From positions 310,001 through 374,000 of the forward strand of contig NZ_CP009512.1 of NCBI RefSeq assembly GCF_000970205.1: 64,000 bases of DNA, given 5' to 3'. Shown piece after piece: positions 16,537 through 26,291 of the stretch. The notes under the pieces were generated by a model. The model was not told where the DNA came from. It did not search any database and was given only the letters and a program-made list of their open reading frames with translations. This stretch comes from Methanosarcina mazei S-6 (lineage in GTDB: Archaea; Halobacteriota; Methanosarcinia; Methanosarcinales; Methanosarcinaceae). The stretch's first letter is position 1. Each line of letters opens with the position of its first letter. The translations under genes and the position numbers were made by a program.

Positions 16537-18639
16537 ATGACCCAGAATAATATTGATTCTAATTCCAGGCGCAAACGCGCTAAAGGTGCCGTACAGACGA
16601 AAACCCTCGGGCCTGTTGAAGACCTTGAAACTCATGTCCGGTCCGACTGGTGGCAGACTCTTTTTAATTCTCTCTATCTCAAGACTGATGCCGATCTTCT
16701 GGATGACATTGAAGTTACAAAGAAAGAAGCTGATCTTGTTGTTTCTATCCTTGGGCTCAACCCTGAAGATGCTGTTCTTGACCTTTGCTGCGGACAGGGC
16801 AGGCATGTCCTGGAACTGGCAAGGAGAGGATTTCCAAATGTTGAAGGCTATGACAGATCCCAGTACCTCATCCGAAAAGCAAGGACAAGGGCTCAAAAGG
16901 AAAACCTGCAGGTCAGGTTCAGGGAGGGGGACGCAAGAAAGCTGCCTTATCCATCTGACACCTTTTCTGTGGTTACCATTCTCGGGAACAGCTTTGGATA
17001 CTTTGATTCCACTCTGCAGGACAGAAAAGTGCTCGAAGAAGTTTTCCGGGTACTGAAGCCAGGTGGGAGAGTCTTTATTGACGCTGTAGACGGGGACCAC
17101 ATTAGAAAGAATTTCCAGCCAAGATCATGGGAATGGCTGGACAGGAAGTATTTTGTATGTAGGGAAAGAGCCCTTTCTTCAGACTGTGAAAGGTTGATCT
17201 GCAGGGAGGTTATATGCCGTATTGATAGAGGGATAATTGCAGACCAGTTTTACGCTGAAAGGCTGTACAACAGGGAAAGCCTTTTTGAACTGCTTACGGC
17301 ATCAGGTTTTAGCAGCCCGACCTTCCACACAACCTTCAGCCCTGTCTCGACAGGCACTCAGGACGCAGGAATGATGGAAAAGAGAATTCTGCTTTCAGCC
17401 ACTGTTGAGAAAGCCTGGCCTTCCATGGAGTCTTCCGGTGCGGAAAGCAAAAAGCCCCTTAACGTTGTTGTGGTGCTTGGGGATCCAAGGAAAGAAGACC
17501 AGGTCAAGCCTGCCTGTGTATTTGACGATGATGATTTCGAAACCATTAACCGGATGAAGACGGCTCTTTCTGAAATTCCTTCTATAAAATTCACTTTCCT
17601 TGACAGACATGAAACCCTTTTCGAAGACCTCAGAAAGAAAGCAGGGAAAACCGACCTTGTACTCAACCTCTGCGATGAAGGTTTTTACAACGATCCTGTA
17701 AAAGAATTACACGTTCCTGCCATGTTTGAACAGCTTAATATCCCTTACACCGGCGCAGGTCCACAGTGCCTTGCCTACTGCTATGATAAATCTCTTGTAA
17801 GGGGAGTAGCTCGTGAGATGAGGATTCCTGTGGCAAAAGGGGTTCTCGTTACAGATGATTCTGATATCTCAAGGCTTTCTCTCTCTTTTCCCCTGCTCGT
17901 AAAACCCAATTCAGGAGATTCAAGTTTCGGGATCACACAGAAAAGCATAGTCCACAGCAGAGAGGAACTTCTTGACATCATGAAAGAAACACGGGAAAAA
18001 ATAGGGTCAGACAAGCCTCTCCTTCTGGAGGAATTCCTCCCTGGAAAAGACATCAGTGTAGGTATAATCGGAAACCCTCCTTCGTGCACCGTGCTGCCCA
18101 TTACGGAAGAAGATTATTCCGCAGTCCCGGGAGAACTGCCAAAGATTTGCGGGTATGAAGCCAAATGGCTCCCGGATTCTTCTTACTGGAAGATTAAATC
18201 CGTACCTGCGGACCTTCCTGAAAAGACCCAGAAGGAAGTCGTAAGGAGCTGCCTTGCTCTCTTTACAAGGCTGGGATGCCGTGATTATGCCCGCTTTGAT
18301 TGGAGGCTCGACGCTGAAGGCAGGCCAAGGCTCCTTGAGGTAAACCCCAACCCTGGATGGTGCTGGGACGGTCACCTTGCCAAAATGGCAGCTTATGCGA
18401 ACATCTCTTATTCCGGTATGCTTGCGGCAATTATTGGGGCTGCAAAGAAAAGATATGGTATCGGGCTGGGCGGCAAGGTTGTGCTTCAAACGAAGGCAGG
18501 CCAGTCCACAAGAAAAAGCCCGGCTGAATGTGCTGCGGAATTCGAGGAAGAAGTTGAGGCTAAAAGCTCAATTGAGCCCGGAAATGGCAGGAAGAGAAAT
18601 GTTTTCTCAAGCAATTCCGAAACTATAAAGGTTCTCTAA
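16537..18639 (+). CDS. Methyltransferase / Ddl-like ATP-grasp ligase fusion
   Basis: A 700-residue two-domain protein. Residues about 35-275 are a class I SAM-dependent methyltransferase, with motif I VLDLCCGQGRH (80-90), LGNSFGYF and VFRVLKPGGRVFID. Residues about 300-640 are an ATP-grasp ligase of the D-Ala-D-Ala ligase type, with LNLCDEGFYND, IPYTGAGPQCLAYCYDKS, the lysine strand LLVKPNSGDSSFG, LLEEFLPGKDISVG and the metal-binding LLEVNPNPGWCWDG. A low-complexity tail follows. Methanosarcina has no peptidoglycan, so it likely joins other amino acids or makes and methylates a small peptide-like product; this is inference. It is flanked by unrelated genes. Confidence 0.8.
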   Translation: MTQNNIDSNSRRKRAKGAVQTKTLGPVEDLETHVRSDWWQTLFNSLYLKTDADLLDDIEVTKKEADLVVSILGLNPEDAVLDLCCGQGRHVLELARRGFPNVEGYDRSQYLIRKARTRAQKENLQVRFREGDARKLPYPSDTFSVVTILGNSFGYFDSTLQDRKVLEEVFRVLKPGGRVFIDAVDGDHIRKNFQPRSWEWLDRKYFVCRERALSSDCERLICREVICRIDRGIIADQFYAERLYNRESLFELLTASGFSSPTFHTTFSPVSTGTQDAGMMEKRILLSATVEKAWPSMESSGAESKKPLNVVVVLGDPRKEDQVKPACVFDDDDFETINRMKTALSEIPSIKFTFLDRHETLFEDLRKKAGKTDLVLNLCDEGFYNDPVKELHVPAMFEQLNIPYTGAGPQCLAYCYDKSLVRGVAREMRIPVAKGVLVTDDSDISRLSLSFPLLVKPNSGDSSFGITQKSIVHSREELLDIMKETREKIGSDKPLLLEEFLPGKDISVGIIGNPPSCTVLPITEEDYSAVPGELPKICGYEAKWLPDSSYWKIKSVPADLPEKTQKEVVRSCLALFTRLGCRDYARFDWRLDAEGRPRLLEVNPNPGWCWDGHLAKMAAYANISYSGMLAAIIGAAKKRYGIGLGGKVVLQTKAGQSTRKSPAECAAEFEEEVEAKSSIEPGNGRKRNVFSSNSETIKVL

Positions 18640-18868
18640 GAGTAGAGGCTCTCTCATAGTGTATGGTTAAAACAATCAAAAATCGGTTAAAAAAATTTGA
18701 TTTGGAAATAAACCCGGATCAAATAAGTGGGTCTGAAAATTTGCCGGATCGGAGTATATCTGATCCACAAAAGACCGGAATTTTATACTCGAAAAATTGA
18801 ATAAAAAAACGGAACGCGAAAGACTAATTTTTTTCCTTCGCTTTCCTTTTCTTTTTACTCTGCGATGT
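18640..18868. other. Convergent spacer
   Basis: About 230 bases between two genes that point at each other. Only AT-rich sequence and T-runs near 18828-18860 are seen, which may end transcripts from both sides. Confidence 0.4.
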
Positions 18869-19963
18869 TTATTTTTGAATGATTATCGTCAGAATATCTT
18901 CGTCTTCCATGGCATGTTCAAGCCCCACTCTCTGACCGGGGTGTTTTGCAGACGAGCCCCATATCTGGGCATAGCGGAACTTCCTGCGGAAATCGCGGTG
19001 CAGCCTGTCGCAGATCTGGCCTATGTTCGTCCCGCTCATAACTATAAGGGGTTCTTCCATATCTGCCGGTTGCCCCTGAGGTTTCAGATATACTCGAATA
19101 AAGCCAAGGCGGTCGTAAATAGCATTCTTGAGTGTTTCGATATTTGTGCCTTCGTGGGCTGAGATAAAAATCGCGTCAGGGTACATTCTCCGGCATTCTT
19201 CTATCAGCTGGGGATACCCAAGGTCCACTTTGTTGACAGCAATTAAAGAACGGACATAACTCCTGTTTCCCAGAACTACATCTATAAGCTGGTCCACAGT
19301 GATATTTTCCCTTATGAGGACATGAGCATTATGGATTTTGTATTCGTCAAGCACGGCTTTTATAGTTTCTTCATTGAGGTCCAGCTCTATGGTTGAGTTT
19401 ATCTCGATGCCGCCCCTGTCTTTTCTTTTAATGCTGACGTCAGGAGGCACTTCATCCACGCGGATTCCTGCCTGGTAAAGTTCATCCATAAGCACTTCAT
19501 AGTGTTTTGGCTGGAAAACATCAAGCAAAAAGATGACCATATCAGAGTTACGGATGACCGATATAACTTCCTTCCCGCGACCGCGCCCTGAAGACGCGCC
19601 TTTTACAAGTCCGGGTACGTCAAGGAACTGGATTGTTGCACCTTTATGTTCAAGCACTCCGGGTACAACTGTAAGCGTGGTAAACTCGTATGCTCCTACC
19701 TCTGATTTTGCGCCTGTAACTTTGTTCAGAAGCGTAGATTTCCCCACTGACGGAAAGCCCACCAGAGTTACGGTACCGTCTCCCGATTTTTTGACCGAGT
19801 ATCCTTCTCCTCCACCCTTTGAGGAAGACTTCTTCTCAATTTCATCCCTCATGCGGGCTATCTTGGCTTTCAGCCTGCCTATGTGGTGGGAAGTTGCCTT
19901 ATTATACTGGGTCTTCCGGATTTCTTCTTCTACTTCCTGTATTTGCTCCTGTATGCTGCTCAT
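18869..19963 (-). CDS. DRG-family GTPase (OBG-like, TGS domain)
   Basis: A 364-residue developmentally regulated GTP-binding protein homologue, universal in archaea and eukaryotes and linked to ribosome function. It has an N-terminal coiled segment (1-45), then G1 GFPSVGKST near residue 69, G3 DVPGLV, G4 NKVD and G5 SAHEG. A C-terminal TGS domain (about 288-364) ends in GLEHAMEDEDILTIIIQK. The G domain is interrupted by the S5D2L-like insert typical of DRG proteins. It is single and full length; the ATG at 19963 begins MSSIQEQ. Confidence 0.92.
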   Translation of the reverse strand: MSSIQEQIQEVEEEIRKTQYNKATSHHIGRLKAKIARMRDEIEKKSSSKGGGEGYSVKKSGDGTVTLVGFPSVGKSTLLNKVTGAKSEVGAYEFTTLTVVPGVLEHKGATIQFLDVPGLVKGASSGRGRGKEVISVIRNSDMVIFLLDVFQPKHYEVLMDELYQAGIRVDEVPPDVSIKRKDRGGIEINSTIELDLNEETIKAVLDEYKIHNAHVLIRENITVDQLIDVVLGNRSYVRSLIAVNKVDLGYPQLIEECRRMYPDAIFISAHEGTNIETLKNAIYDRLGFIRVYLKPQGQPADMEEPLIVMSGTNIGQICDRLHRDFRRKFRYAQIWGSSAKHPGQRVGLEHAMEDEDILTIIIQK

Positions 19964-20341
19964 CTGAAACCTGCCGATTTCGGGACTGAAGAAATGATCT
20001 TATAGTGATTTTATATTTCGTGAAAAAGAAACCGCATCCAAACGGTCTCTAAAAACCTTTTTTGATCCAAAACAGATCCGTTATCTGGATATTTTATCCT
20101 GAATAGTTGGATGCAATATATATACCTATGGAATACTTTTATTGCCCCGGAATTTTTCATTGATAAAATTATTTATTAAAACTTACTGCTGCTAAAAGGG
20201 GTTTCCTAATTTATTCCCTGTTTAAAATTTGCTTTAGATTCCCGATTCCATAGTAGATTTATATTTATATCACTGAATAAGTATAATAATATTTAAACCT
20301 TATTGATATATCTTTCTGGTAATTATGGATAGCAGATGCCT
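19964..20341. other. Intergenic spacer
   Basis: About 380 AT-rich bases holding the promoter of the DRG gene (TATA-like TATATATACC near 20120 on the plus strand). No gene or strong structure is seen. Confidence 0.4.
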
Positions 20342-22276
20342 TTATCCATTATAAATAATCTCTCCTGTTCTCTCACATACCTGAAGCCCTGCAGGAAGTT
20401 TTGAGGCAAATTCTTTCGAGCCAAGGGTTTGAAGGAATTTTTGGACTTCAGGGGTGTCGAGGACCTCTTTTCTGATCAGAAAATCATATTCCTCTTCCGC
20501 AATTTTTATGAATTTTATGTCATTATTTTTCTCTGCACAGTTTCTTAAACCTACTCCTGCATCAGCTTTTCCTGAAAGAACCGCTTCGCAGACTGCAACT
20601 TCGGATTTTGCTCCTGAAGAGTATCCGTGTATCGAGTCTGTAAACTCTTTTTTGTTAATCTCCTTCTCTCCTGCCAGTTCCTCTATTTTCAAATCCAGGA
20701 GTGCCCTTATCCCGGACCCTCTGTTCCGGTTAATTAAATGCTTTCCTGGCAGGTCTTCAAGTCCCTTAATCGTGCTGTCCAGCCTGACAAGAAGCCCGAC
20801 TTCCCGCCTGTACCCCCTGACAAGTACAGCTTCTGAAAGCTCCATATTCTTCATTATCGGAATATTGTACAGAGCTTCTGCCTGTCCCTTTGATTTCGAG
20901 GGTAAGTTCACACCCGCAATATCTGCCGTCTTTGCTGCAATTGCGCTGAAACCCCCGCTTGAACCCGTATAAAGTGTCCTGAACCTTAGTCCGCTGAGGT
21001 CTTCCAGAACGTCAAGCCCTGGACAGAAACCTCCTGATATCTGGAGGTCCGGTTTTTCGACTTCTCCAAAAAGGGTCACTTCCACAGGCGTCCCGGACTC
21101 TATAAACTCTGTTTTCGGCGGAATTTCTATAAATCCATCTGCTCCGGAAAGGGAGGTTATGGCGCCTGAACCCCGGTCTGCAGGATAAACTCTTCCCCTG
21201 ACCATCCCAACCGGAAGGAGCTGCTGCCTGCCTTCGGAGCGCAGGTCAGTACCCATTATTCCTTTTTCCGTTTTCCTTGTCCCTGCTCCCGCTCCAAGGG
21301 ATTTTCTAAGCAGAGGAGCCACAAATTCATTGAAAATCATTAAAGCAGACGTGGGATTCCCCGGAAGCCCTATAATCGGAACGCTTTTTATGACGCCGAT
21401 GACAACAGGTTTTCCGGGTTTTATATTGACCCCATGGGCAAGGGTCTCTCCTGCTCTGTCTATTAGCCTGTACATCACGTCCCCTGATCCTGAGGACGTG
21501 CTCCCGGAAGTAAGGATCAGGGCACATTCGGAAATTGCAGTTTCAAGTACTTTTTCCATCAGGTTTTCGTCGTCTTTCACAATCCCGTAAAGAAGAGGGG
21601 AAGCTCCGCATTCCTTAACGCCTGCATACAGCGTATAAGAGTTTGCATCGTACACTTTTCCCTGAGTCAGGTTTTCTCCGGGACTTACAAGTTCGTCTCC
21701 TGTTGAGATTATCCCTATGGGCAGCCTGAGTACGGGGACTTCTTTTTTGCCTGTGGAAGCCAGAACCCCGATTTCTCTTGTGCCGAGTTTTCTGCCCCTG
21801 CGCAGGACTCTTTCCCCCTTCCGGATATCCGAACCTGCTTTCATTATATTTTCCCCTGCAGTTACAGCCCCGAGGACGGAGACAGTCTCGTTTTCTTCAT
21901 AAGTATACTCGACCATTACCACGGCATCAGCCCCTTCGGGAATCGGGGCACCTGTCGCAATCTCCACGGCTTCCCCTGCCGAAATCCTGAATTTTTCATC
22001 CGATCCTGCCGGGATATTTCCAAGGAGTTTAAGTTTTACGGGTACTTTTTCACTGCCTGCGTAGGTATCTTCTGCCCTGACAGCATAACCGTCCATAACC
22101 GCCCTTGGAAAAGGAGGGACATTAATTTCGGTAATTATATCCTCTGCAAGGGTTTTTCCATAAGCGTTTTCAAGGGCCAGATATTCCTTTTCCGGAGTGA
22201 CCTTAAGGCTGTTTATTATTTTCCGTGCTTCTTCTACAGAGACGAGTTCCCGAAATTCTTTACGTTTCATCAGCAT
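20342..22276 (-). CDS. moeA: MoeA fused to a periplasmic-binding-like domain
   Basis: A protein of about 645 residues. The N-terminal 400 residues are MoeA, the molybdopterin molybdenumtransferase that inserts Mo or W into the cofactor. Supporting motifs are PPFPRAVMDGYAV, TGAPIPEGADAVVMVE, GIISTGDELV, ILTSGSTSSGSGDV and GLPGNPTSALMIFNEF. The last 220 residues or so form a LysR-substrate/PBP-like domain (GFCPGLDVLEDL, VLVRGYRREVGLLVR, GSGIRALLDLKI, DAGVGLRNCAE), a fusion common in archaeal MoeA and thought to sense molybdate or tungstate. Methanosarcina needs Mo/W cofactor for formylmethanofuran dehydrogenase. I chose ATG 22276 (MLMKRKEF); 22270 is equally good, and 22336 lacks a ribosome site. 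Confidence 0.9.
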   Translation of the reverse strand: MLMKRKEFRELVSVEEARKIINSLKVTPEKEYLALENAYGKTLAEDIITEINVPPFPRAVMDGYAVRAEDTYAGSEKVPVKLKLLGNIPAGSDEKFRISAGEAVEIATGAPIPEGADAVVMVEYTYEENETVSVLGAVTAGENIMKAGSDIRKGERVLRRGRKLGTREIGVLASTGKKEVPVLRLPIGIISTGDELVSPGENLTQGKVYDANSYTLYAGVKECGASPLLYGIVKDDENLMEKVLETAISECALILTSGSTSSGSGDVMYRLIDRAGETLAHGVNIKPGKPVVIGVIKSVPIIGLPGNPTSALMIFNEFVAPLLRKSLGAGAGTRKTEKGIMGTDLRSEGRQQLLPVGMVRGRVYPADRGSGAITSLSGADGFIEIPPKTEFIESGTPVEVTLFGEVEKPDLQISGGFCPGLDVLEDLSGLRFRTLYTGSSGGFSAIAAKTADIAGVNLPSKSKGQAEALYNIPIMKNMELSEAVLVRGYRREVGLLVRLDSTIKGLEDLPGKHLINRNRGSGIRALLDLKIEELAGEKEINKKEFTDSIHGYSSGAKSEVAVCEAVLSGKADAGVGLRNCAEKNNDIKFIKIAEEEYDFLIRKEVLDTPEVQKFLQTLGSKEFASKLPAGLQVCERTGEIIYNG

Positions 22277-22742
22277 CAAACCCTGAGTCTTATCGGTTTT
22301 CAGATTGTTTTTTAACTTAATAGCGTTTCCCGGCATATGTCAACACTTTAAACATTAGAAGTCTCAACTAAAATACTCTCAACTAAAATACTCTCAACTA
22401 AAATACTCTCAACTAAAATACTCTCAACTAAAATACTCTCAACTAAAATACTCTCAACTAAAATACTCTCAACTAAAATACTCTCAACTAAAATACTCTC
22501 AACTAAAATACTCTCAACTAAAATATGTTTCAGCTAAAACACGTCTCGGCTAAATACGTCTTATACGAATAAATTCACTAAAATAGTTACATTAATTAAA
22601 ACAATTTTGCTAAAAAGGCAGATAATAAAGAAATTAGTAATAAAATCGATCAAAAAAGATTTTTAGCGGGAAAAACCCCGCAATTCTTGCATTTGCTTTA
22701 GTATTATTCTTTTCTCAAGCAAATTCTTTCATTCTGATTCTT
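22277..22742. other. Spacer between moeA and ilvE
   Basis: About 465 bases: the moeA upstream region, dominated by the 15-bp array, then AT-rich sequence to the end of ilvE. No gene is seen. Confidence 0.5.
22362..22526. repeat. 15-bp tandem array, eleven copies
   Basis: TCTCAACTAAAATAC is repeated eleven times in exact register from 22362 to 22526, with only the last base of the last copy changed. Two degenerate copies follow (GTTTCAGCTAAAACA, GTCTCGGCTAAATAC). There are no spacers. It lies directly upstream of moeA, so it may overlap the promoter or leader of that gene. Confidence 0.95.
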
Positions 22743-23621
22743 TTATTTATAAATAGGGGTGCCTGTACTGCGGGTTATTTTGTCAAAGGCTTCAACCATC
22801 TTCATTGTGAGAGGACCGGGTTTGCCATTACCGATGATTCTTCCGTCGAGCCTGGTGACCGGAGCAGATTCGGCTGCAGTCCCGGTAACGAAAATTTCGT
22901 CTGCCGTGTAGAGGTCAAAAAGGCCGAGGTTTGCTTCAATAACCTTGTATCCCATTTCATCCAGAAGCTCAATGGCTGTAGCTCTTGTGATGCCTTTTAA
23001 GTTGCTTATTGTGTGGGGAGTAAAGACCTTATCATTTTTGACGATAAAGATGTTGTCTCCAGAACCTTCGCACACAAAGCCGTTCTGGTCAAGGAATATG
23101 GCTTCATCTCCGCCTTTCTCATTTGCTTCTATCTTTGCAAGGATATTATTCAGGTAGTTCAGGGACTTGATGTTAGGGGACAGGGCATCAGGTGCATTCC
23201 TGCGGACGCAGACGCTGACTCCTGTAAGCCCGATTTCATAAAGGTTGCCGTACATGGCACCCCATCCCTGGGCGATAACAACAACGCACGGTTTTTCACA
23301 CTTGCGGGGGTCAAGCCCGAGATCTCCGACTCCTCTTGAGACGATAGGGCGGATGTAAGCGTCTTTGAGGTTATTTTTTCTCAGGGTCTCAAGGATTATT
23401 TCGGTCATCTCTTCTCTTGTAACGGGTATGTCCATTGCAATTGCTTTTGCTGAGTCAAAAAGCCTGTCAACATGTTCCTTTAACTTGAAAACACGTCCGT
23501 TATATGCCCTTATTCCTTCGAACACACCGTCCCCATAGAGGTAACCGTGATCATAAACCGAAACTTTGGCTTCGGATTTCGGGACAAATTTCCCGTCTAA
23601 ATAAATAAGTAACTCACTCAT
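22743..23621 (-). CDS. ilvE: Branched-chain amino acid aminotransferase
   Basis: A 292-residue PLP-dependent fold IV aminotransferase, the last step in valine, leucine and isoleucine synthesis. Diagnostic segments are [33 protein letters not shown], the catalytic lysine in [28 protein letters not shown] and [18 protein letters not shown]. The ATG at 23621 (MSELLIY) is preceded by GGATGA at ideal spacing, so I prefer it to the TTG two codons upstream. It stands alone. Confidence 0.95.
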   Translation of the reverse strand: MSELLIYLDGKFVPKSEAKVSVYDHGYLYGDGVFEGIRAYNGRVFKLKEHVDRLFDSAKAIAMDIPVTREEMTEIILETLRKNNLKDAYIRPIVSRGVGDLGLDPRKCEKPCVVVIAQGWGAMYGNLYEIGLTGVSVCVRRNAPDALSPNIKSLNYLNNILAKIEANEKGGDEAIFLDQNGFVCEGSGDNIFIVKNDKVFTPHTISNLKGITRATAIELLDEMGYKVIEANLGLFDLYTADEIFVTGTAAESAPVTRLDGRIIGNGKPGPLTMKMVEAFDKITRSTGTPIYK

Positions 23622-23966
23622 TTGCAAATCATCCTTCTCGGTTTTTTTGCCTGTAAATTATTTAACCGGAGCTTTTGATCCAGTACGGCCTTTAATCTAC
23701 AGGCCAATAGCCCAATTTACTTTTTCAGTCTTTATTAGTATGTAAGCTCTGTGCAAAGATCACAAAAGAACTCTGAACTTTGAGAGAGTTACCATACTGG
23801 AAGTCTTATAAAACGCTCCAAGTGAAATGGGTATATGCTGATTATATATTACAATTCCGCTTCCACATAAATATTTTAAGATTTAATACAGCCCTAATTT
23901 ACATTTTCAGACAAAAGGCTTTTATCTTAGAAGGCTCATTTCGTATTCCGCAGTAGAAAAGCAAAC
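23622..23966. other. Divergent spacer upstream of ilvE and tRNA-Arg
   Basis: About 345 bases with AT-rich promoter-like sequence (TGATTATATATTAC near 23837-23850) and no gene. Confidence 0.4.
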
Positions 23967-24041
23967 AGGGCTCGTGGCTTAGCCAGGATATAGCGCTGGG
24001 CTTCTAACCCAGACGTCGGGGGTTCAAATCCCTTCGAGCCC
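23967..24041 (+). tRNA. tRNA-Arg (UCU anticodon)
   Basis: The acceptor GGGCTCG pairs with CGAGCCC, and the anticodon arm is CTGGG-CTTCTAA-CCCAG (anticodon TCT). The T arm is GGGGG-TTCAAAT-CCCTT with two G-U pairs, and the discriminator is G. CCA is not encoded. Confidence 0.95.
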
Positions 24042-24206
24042 GCTTTATTCTTCTTCTTTCAATTTACCTTTGACAAATAAACCTCGAATTTCTTCCCGGT
24101 TTTCTTATCTCTCCTGCTGAAATCCTCTTCTTTCTGTTTTCACCTTCATTATTTCTCGCTTTGTTTTCACCTTCAATATTTTGGCAGCTTTCTCCTGCAT
24201 AGCTTA

Positions 24207-25408
24207 GTGTCGCGTCAATCCTCAATAGTCGGATAAAGACGTGACAATTTTATCCTTGCATCATCTGTTGTAAATTGCCATTTAACCTTTGAATTTTTGT
24301 TGTTTCTGTAATTTTGCCATGCCAAAACTTCTTTTCTGACAAACTCGATGTTATCCATTCTCCTTTTTAAACATTGACCTGTAAGTACATTCAGTTCAAT
24401 CTCTGCCATGTTCAACCAGCTTCCATGTTTTGGCGTGTAGACGAACTCAAATCTGTCCCATAGCGCCTTTGCTTTTGGTGGTGGAAATGTTTCGTAGAGA
24501 GATCCAGGTATGTGCGTGTTTAGATTGTCCATTACTAACGTAATTTTATCTGCATTTTCATGTTGAACTTCTATTTCTTCGAGAAAATAAGCCCAATCTC
24601 TCTTTGTTTTTCTTTCAGTGATCTTTACCATTCTTTTCCCTGTCAACGGTTCACAGGCAAGGAATATATTGCACATTCCATTTCGCTTGTATTCATAATC
24701 GTACTTTTCTGGCTTCCCTGTTGAGCAGGGGATAGGGATCCGGGTTTCTGCAATCAGTTGTTTTGGGGATTCGTCCATACACACAACAGGATTTCGTGGA
24801 TCAAACGGACGTTTATAAACGTCCAGAACCATTTCCATATTCGCAACAAAGCTACTGTTTTGTTCTGGAGGAATTACCCATTGTTTCCTTTGCCAGGGTT
24901 TGATTTCGTTTTTTTAAAGTACGGCGTACTGTTTCGTGAGAAATTTCCTCGAAATAACCAAGTTCTACAGCCTTATCGGCTAATAATCTTAACGACCATC
25001 TTGCAAAACCTTCAGGGGGTTGACTGCAACTAAGGGCGACTAAATGGGCTTCAAGATCACCATCAACTTTTTTAGTATAAATGCGCTCGCTTTCTTTCCC
25101 GTTAAGGGCAACTTCAAGACCTTCTTCAACAAATCTCTTCTTAACACGGTCAATTTTTTTCATACTAATATTCAGGACACGTGAGATTTCTTCATTGGTT
25201 GAATGGCTAACATTCAATTCACTTTTATCGCAATTAAGCAAAATCAGAGCATTGAGAATTTGTTGAGAGTTATGTTTTCCCTTTGAAGCAAGTTCACAAA
25301 GAGATCTACGTTCATCTTCGGTAAGTGTCACAGTATATTTAATCATGAATGATACTTATGAAGATCATTCAATATAACGCTTAAGACTTTCCATCGGTGA
25401 CACGACAT
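24207..25408 (-). mobile_element. IS630-family insertion sequence
   Basis: An element of about 1.2 kb flanked by TA at both ends (24205-24206 and 25409-25410), the target duplicated by IS630/mariner elements. The ends form imperfect inverted repeats: GTGTCGCGTCA on the left against ATGTCGTGTCA (complement of the right end). The transposase gene fills almost the whole element. Confidence 0.8.
24215..25346 (-). pseudogene. IS630 transposase, split by a frameshift
   Basis: The gene is read in two frames. The first part (24852-25346) holds the helix-turn-helix region (NEEISRVLNISMKKIDRVKKR, SHETVRRTLKK). The second (from about 24913 down to 24215) holds the DDE domain, with the first Asp in VVCMDESPK, the second in VMDNLNTH, and the Glu in WLNMAEIELNVL. 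The frames join at a run of seven A (minus strand; 24909-24915). With six A the text would read straight through KKNEIKPWQRKQWVIPPEQ. It is either a one-base mutation or a site where slippage restores a full transposase. Confidence 0.85.
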
Positions 25409-25692
25409 TAGTCTCTTAAGGAAATGCTTAAGCAAGCATTTTTTAAAGCCACAGGGTTCAAAACAGGATTAAAAAGTGTTCTAAACAGGATTAAAAAGTG
25501 TTCTAAACAGGATTGAAAGTTCGAATAAATGAAAATAAATTAAAAAACAATTTGTCGGGTGTTAAAGAGACCTGAATTCCCTGTATAATCTCTCCCTGTC
25601 CCTGTATAATCTCTCCCTGTTATTCTCTTTGTTTGCAGGCGATTTTTTTCTTTAATTGCCTTTAATCTTTATTGCTTTAAGGATTTCAGACA
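25409..25692. other. Spacer with two small tandem repeats
   Basis: It contains a 22-bp unit (GTTCTAAACAGGATTAAAAA plus GT) three times at 25456-25520 and a 21-bp unit (CCCTGTATAATCTCTCCCTG plus T) twice at 25579-25620. No gene is seen. Confidence 0.7.
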
Positions 25693-26199
25693 TCATTTAA
25701 CATTATTTTCCTGAGGCATGATTATTGCCATAATAATGTATATCACGATTCCGGGCCCGATTCCGCTCAACAGGATAAAGAAAGCAAAGCCAAGCCTAAT
25801 AAGGGTTGGGTCAACACCGAAGTATTTTCCGAGCCCTCCGCAGACTCCAAAAACCATGCGGTCACTTTTGCTTCTTGTCAGGCGCTTCTTTGTATAGCCT
25901 GTGCTTTCCTCTTCTCGGGTTTCCCCTCCAGATCCTATATCTTCTTCCATAGTTCCTTCGGGTTTTTTCCATGATCTCTCTGTATATCCTGCTTCATGTT
26001 CTCCCGGAGCTTTGAATCCGCTTGAAGCTGGTTCTTCTCTTTCCTGGTATTCCGAATCCATAGTCGTGCCTTTTTCTTCCATTGTTTTCTCAGGCTTTTT
26101 CCAGGATTTTTCTGTGTAACCAGTTTCAAGTTCCCCCGGAGATTTGAAATCGCTTTCTTCAGGTTCCTTTTTTTCCTGGAATTCTGAATTTTCCTGCAT
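25693..26199 (-). CDS. PspC-domain membrane protein with repeated N-terminus
   Basis: A 168-residue protein. The C-terminal 60 residues are a PspC domain (KSDRMVFGVCGGLGKYFGVD, then one membrane helix LGFAFFILLSGIGPGIVIYI). This domain is found in phage-shock/envelope-stress proteins. The hydrophilic N-terminus is an imperfect duplication of about 45 residues, each half carrying GFKAPGEHEAGYTERSWKKP or a close variant. Role unknown; it probably sits in the membrane with the repeats in the cytoplasm. Confidence 0.75.
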   Translation of the reverse strand: MQENSEFQEKKEPEESDFKSPGELETGYTEKSWKKPEKTMEEKGTTMDSEYQEREEPASSGFKAPGEHEAGYTERSWKKPEGTMEEDIGSGGETREEESTGYTKKRLTRSKSDRMVFGVCGGLGKYFGVDPTLIRLGFAFFILLSGIGPGIVIYIIMAIIMPQENNVK

Positions 26200-26291
26200 A
26201 TTGTTTATTCTATTTAGGAGGATTTATATTATCTGGTACTTATTAATTCTTTAACTGTCCTTGCTAAGTTATTGCTGCTCTGCTTCTTTTT

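Noticed and set aside
20342-22276. MoeA plus binding-domain fusion as a new architecture
   Set aside because: This fusion is widespread in archaea and already known.
22362-22526. CRISPR array
   Set aside because: Contiguous direct repeats with no spacers and no cas genes; the same holds for the 22-bp and 19-bp arrays.
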